DNA of 13,884 bases from Treponema sp. (GTDB lineage: Bacteria; Spirochaetota; Spirochaetia; Treponematales; Breznakiellaceae), in the NCBI GenBank assembly GCA_031288005.1, contig JAITSE010000001.1:1-13884 (forward strand). Direction: 5' to 3'. The notes beneath the pieces were generated by a model. That model was not told the DNA's origin. It saw only the letters and a program-made list of their open reading frames with translations, and did no database searches. A program made the translations under genes and the position numbers. Positions 10,671 to 13,884 of the stretch are shown piece by piece. How positions within the stretch are numbered: position 1 is the stretch's first letter; every line of letters begins with the position of its first letter.

Positions 10671-13476
10671 GAGGCATAGTATGAGTCATTTTAGAAAAAT
10701 ATTATTCGGAACCATTATTTTTTCTCTTTTTGCCGGGAGCTGCGCGGGAACGCCTGAGCCGGAACCCGCTCCGCCTGTGGAAGAGGATGTTTGGAGTCTG
10801 ATTGACCGCGGCGAAATCGAGCGGGCGCGGGAAAAGTTCCTGGGCGAGGTCAATGTAGGGGCCAGAGACGGGCGGGAAAGGACGCCTCTCCATGCGGCGG
10901 CGGAAAAAAAGTCGCCGGAGCTTGCGTCTTTCTTTCTTTCCTTGGGCGCTAAAATTGACGCCGAGGACAGCCTTAGGCGGACTCCCTTAGACATAAGTTC
11001 TGAAAACCTGGACGGCGCCACCGCCAGAGTGCTGGTGGAGGGAGGCTCAAATATACACCGCTCTGTAAACGGCAGACCTTCTCCCGCGCTTGCGGCTATC
11101 CGGGCGAATACCGCTTTTCTTGAAGCGATCCTTACCGCGGGATCGGTTCAGGCTGTTGATGACGAAGGAAGGACAATTCTGCATCTGGCGGCTTTGGAAG
11201 GAAACGCGCCCGCCGTAAGCGCCATACTCAATGCCGGGGCGCTGATAAACAAACGGGACAAAGCGGGAAAGACGCCCCTGGATTTGGCGTTTACCGATAC
11301 CCAGACAAAAAACTATGCTGAAACCGCGGAGAAACTCATCCTTGAAGGTGGAATTTCTAACGCGCCTATATACGAATACTTTGCCCCGGCGGTGAGAAGT
11401 TCAAACTACGACATCCGCATGGCCGATGGGATTGCATCTCTGCACTATGCCGCGCAGGAAGGTCATACCGGCTATGTCCGCTTTCTGCTGGATAAGCGGG
11501 CGGACATAAACGTCAAAAACGCATCGGGAACTACGCCGCTCCACGAAGCGGCCAGGGCTGGAAATATAGAAATTATGAGTATCCTTATTGATGGAGGAGC
11601 GGACGTAAATCTTCAAGACGCCAAGGGGAATTCGGTGCTGCATTTAGCCGTTCCTACGGAAGTCCACCGGGAAGCCCTGAATATGCTCCTTTCCCACGGG
11701 GCAGTTCCCAATCTGCGGGATGAACACGGCGACTCTCCTCTTCATATTGTGATTACCCTGAACCGGAGTACAGCTATACTCCAAACACTTTTACTGGCCG
11801 GGGCAGACGTTACAATTCATAATGTCGAAGGGAAAACGCCGCTGTACGTGGCGGTTCAAGGAAACCGGGCGTCCTACATTCCTCTGCTTCTGCAGTATAA
11901 ATCCGACATTTTTGCTGTGGATACCGAAGGGATTACTCCCTTTGAACGGGCGCTGCGGGACCGCCGCTCCGCCCTGACCGCACTGATCACAGAAGAAACG
12001 GTCCTCCAAAACGACAGCACAGGCAACACGATTCTGCAATTAGCGACCCTGAACAGAGCTGATCCGCAGATCATAGCTTTAATCCTTGACAAACAGGCCC
12101 TGGTCAACGCCCGCAACAAAGAAGGCGATACGAGCCTGCATATCGCGGTACGCCTTAATTCCGCGGAAAACGGCGGCCTGCTGCTGTCCCGCGGAGCGGA
12201 TATCTTTGCGCCAAATGCCAGAGGCGAAACTCCCATATACCTGACCTTCTTCCCTGGAAAGGATTATCCCCCGGGAGTACGGGAATGGATGCTTGCGTCA
12301 GGCACTACGGAAGCCAGGGACGGTCTTGGAAATACAATTCTCCATTATGCGGCTCAATGGCGGCTGGATACGCATATTCCCTTGATCGTGCAGAAAGGCG
12401 CTTTAACGGATGCGGCAAACGCTACAGGCGAAACGCCGCTGTTTGTAGCGGTAAAGGCCGATTCGGCTTCCACCATTCAGGCTCTGATCAACGCGGGAGC
12501 TTCCACCGCGTACCGGGACACTCTGGGGAATACAGTTCTCCACGCGGCGGTACGCTGGAATGCGCCCCATTCCGCAGAAGCGCTGATAGGCGCCGGCGTT
12601 GATATCAATACTCACGCCATGAACGGTAAAACCCCGCTCCATGATTCTGTGCGTCTTGGCATTACCAGCGTAGAAACCCTGCTGATTCGCTACGGCGCGG
12701 ACCCTGATGTCCGGGACAATGAGGGAAATACTCCCCTGATGGAAGGAGTGATGATGGGGTATACTCCGGTAATTGACCGCCTGACTGATGCGGGCGCCGA
12801 TCCATCGGTACGAAACAGCCGCGGCGATACCCCTCTGCATATAGCGGTTACCATGGATCGCATAGATGTTGTAAACCAGCTTCTTTCTTTTGGCTGCTCC
12901 ATTCATGCGAAAAATTCTCTGGGTACGACACCTTTCCGGATCGCCTTGAATACCTCGCCGCGTATGGTATCTACGCTCCTCACCAAAGACAGAATATATG
13001 TCGCCGATGACGACGGACGCTCGCCTCTGCATATAGCTCTCCGCGACGAAGCCGCGCCGTCAATAATTCAAACCATCATAGACCAGGGAGGCCGCGTATC
13101 GGGGACAGACGCCGAGGGGCATACGCCGCTGCGGGTGGCAGCGGATATGAACAACTGGGAAGCGGCCAGGCTTCTGGCCGAAGCGGGGGCGGACCCCTTT
13201 GCGGCAGGCGGAGACGGCAAAACTCCCGCCGCCGTAGTCCTTGCCAAGGGCCGGGAGCCGGTACGGGCTGTTTTCTCAGGCCGTTCTATTATTGCCAAAG
13301 ATAAGGCGGGAAACACTATCCTTCATTATGCCGCGCAATACGGGAGCGCGGAGCTCATCGCATTGCTCCTGGATTTAGGGGCCAACAAGAACACCCGGAA
13401 CATCGCTGACGAAACTCCAGCCCAGGTGGCCCGCCGGTGGAACCGCCCTGAAATCAGTGCACTGTTGAACAGCTAA
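10669..13476 (+). CDS. Very long ankyrin-repeat lipoprotein
   Basis: A 935-residue protein. The N-terminus (FRKILFGTIIFSLFAGSC) is a lipoprotein signal with a basic start, hydrophobic core and a cysteine in LFAGSC, so it is probably exported and lipid-anchored. A short acidic proline-rich spacer (TPEPEPAPPVEED) follows. The rest, from about residue 60 to the C-terminus, is roughly 26 consecutive ankyrin repeats of 31-36 residues recognised by G-TPLH-A and LL--GAD--; examples are SGTTPLHEAARAGNIE and RGDTPLHIAVTMDRID. A degenerate insert lies near residues 212-245. Ankyrin stacks bind proteins, so an adhesin, scaffold or effector-like role is possible but unproven. An alternative start, ATG 10681, has GAGG six bases upstream, avoids the hairpin over 10669, and gives a more typical signal peptide (MSHFRK); I think it more likely. 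No internal frameshift. Confidence 0.93.
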   Translation: MRHSMSHFRKILFGTIIFSLFAGSCAGTPEPEPAPPVEEDVWSLIDRGEIERAREKFLGEVNVGARDGRERTPLHAAAEKKSPELASFFLSLGAKIDAEDSLRRTPLDISSENLDGATARVLVEGGSNIHRSVNGRPSPALAAIRANTAFLEAILTAGSVQAVDDEGRTILHLAALEGNAPAVSAILNAGALINKRDKAGKTPLDLAFTDTQTKNYAETAEKLILEGGISNAPIYEYFAPAVRSSNYDIRMADGIASLHYAAQEGHTGYVRFLLDKRADINVKNASGTTPLHEAARAGNIEIMSILIDGGADVNLQDAKGNSVLHLAVPTEVHREALNMLLSHGAVPNLRDEHGDSPLHIVITLNRSTAILQTLLLAGADVTIHNVEGKTPLYVAVQGNRASYIPLLLQYKSDIFAVDTEGITPFERALRDRRSALTALITEETVLQNDSTGNTILQLATLNRADPQIIALILDKQALVNARNKEGDTSLHIAVRLNSAENGGLLLSRGADIFAPNARGETPIYLTFFPGKDYPPGVREWMLASGTTEARDGLGNTILHYAAQWRLDTHIPLIVQKGALTDAANATGETPLFVAVKADSASTIQALINAGASTAYRDTLGNTVLHAAVRWNAPHSAEALIGAGVDINTHAMNGKTPLHDSVRLGITSVETLLIRYGADPDVRDNEGNTPLMEGVMMGYTPVIDRLTDAGADPSVRNSRGDTPLHIAVTMDRIDVVNQLLSFGCSIHAKNSLGTTPFRIALNTSPRMVSTLLTKDRIYVADDDGRSPLHIALRDEAAPSIIQTIIDQGGRVSGTDAEGHTPLRVAADMNNWEAARLLAEAGADPFAAGGDGKTPAAVVLAKGREPVRAVFSGRSIIAKDKAGNTILHYAAQYGSAELIALLLDLGANKNTRNIADETPAQVARRWNRPEISALLNS

Positions 13477-13508
13477 AACCTTGCCGCGCTTCACGCTTAA
13501 AATAAATG

Positions 13509-13562
13509 GCCGGGATTTTTTGCATAAGAGACGTCAAACGGCCCTGAGCAAAAAATTCCGGC
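13509..13562 (+). terminator. Stem-loop after the ankyrin gene
   Basis: GCCGGGATTTTTTGC (13509-13523) and GCAAAAAATTCCGGC (13548-13562) are complementary at 14 of 15 positions around a 24-base loop. It sits 33 bases after the stop codon, so it probably ends the ankyrin transcript, although no T-run follows the right arm. Confidence 0.45.
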
Positions 13563-13661
13563 TTCCCATGATCCTTATGGCGTTCTTTCCCTGACACAAA
13601 CCGTGTCTTTCATAGAATATGAGATCAGAACTTTGCGTTTCATAGACTCAAAGATTACCCC
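13563..13661. other. Intergenic stretch with short repeats
   Basis: No gene seen. GACAC (13593-13597) and GTGTC (13603-13607) form a small hairpin followed by TTT, and TTTCATAGA occurs twice, at about 13608 and 13638. Either could be a minor terminator or regulatory site. Confidence 0.3.
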
Positions 13662-13690
13662 TTGCATTGCTTTTGCTTTTACAATAGAAT
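13662..13690 (+). promoter_or_regulatory. Sigma70-type promoter for the final gene
   Basis: TTGCAT (13662-13667) and TAGAAT (13685-13690) are exactly 17 bases apart. The predicted start near 13697 leaves a leader of about 120 bases containing CGCCGT (13784-13789) and ACGGCG (13797-13802), a perfect 6-bp hairpin just before the Shine-Dalgarno. Confidence 0.65.
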
Positions 13691-13817
13691 TACTGTAGAG
13701 TCTTTTTAAGACGAAAGAGGCTCAGTCAAAGAACAGACAAGGATTTGCGCGGGAATAATTCCTCAAGTCCGCATCGTATAAAACGCCGTAAAAACAACGG
13801 CGAAGCAGAGGCAGAAC

Positions 13818-13884
13818 ATGAAGAAAGTGTTTAACAAAAAAGTTTTGGTGCTGCTGGCCGCGGCCCTGGCGCTGCTGTCAGGAT
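13818..13884 (+). CDS. Exported protein, N-terminal fragment (cut by window end)
   Basis: ATG 13818 follows AGAGG (13807-13811) at six bases. The 22 visible codons give a classic signal peptide: a basic start (MKKVFNKK), the hydrophobic core VLVLLAAALALLSG, and then the window ends before any cleavage site. It could become a lipoprotein or an outer-membrane or periplasmic protein; nothing of the mature part is visible. It has its own promoter and is not part of the ankyrin transcript. Confidence 0.7.
   Translation, partial: MKKVFNKKVLVLLAAALALLSG

Overview
The window is about 52% GC by eye and reads as chromosomal DNA of a spirochaete, most likely a treponeme of the insect-gut or rumen type. 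Reasons: a V-type (not F-type) ATPase stalk subunit, relaxed spirochaete-style lipoprotein signals, and a 217-residue accessory protein whose two-part layout I remember from gut treponemes. The organism assignment is inference from gene content.

Layout. (a) 1-1650: two stacked, broken insertion-sequence transposases, an IS701-like one (frameshifted at a G6 run) and an IS30-family one that can be followed almost end to end only by changing frame repeatedly. They are followed by a 23-bp-armed hairpin at 1656-1722. (b) 1910-5258: a clear sigma70-type promoter drives a tight co-directional cluster: V-ATPase subunit D, a UspA-like protein, a short flavodoxin-fold-like protein, a J-domain protein and type I methionine aminopeptidase. 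(c) 5259-5558: a structured intergenic region with a possible small RNA, then a promoter with a perfect 12-bp-armed dyad at the predicted start of transcription. (d) 5559-8573: an HtrA/DegP-type serine protease and an M18 aminopeptidase. (e) 8574-9310: an unusual repeat-rich locus holding two 87-bp direct repeats, a promoter, a strong Shine-Dalgarno site, a start codon, a C20 tract and an 11-unit 21-bp tandem array. (f) 9310-9963: the 217-residue accessory protein, followed by two strong hairpins. (g) 10141-10521, minus strand: tRNA-Leu(GAG) with a structured trailer ending at a canonical terminator; a 25-bp piece of the tRNA 3' end is duplicated 164 bp away. (h) 10669/10681-13476: a lipoprotein made almost wholly of about 26 ankyrin repeats. 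(i) 13662-13884: a promoter and the first 22 codons of a secreted protein that runs off the window.

The housekeeping parts (b and d) concern energy coupling, protein folding and maturation, envelope quality control and peptide turnover. The most interesting part is (e): changing the C20 tract by one base would join the same translated leader to either of two different repeat-encoded tails, which is what a phase-variable contingency locus looks like. The alternative is that the array is a row of protein-binding dyads spaced two helical turns apart, or neutral repeat DNA.
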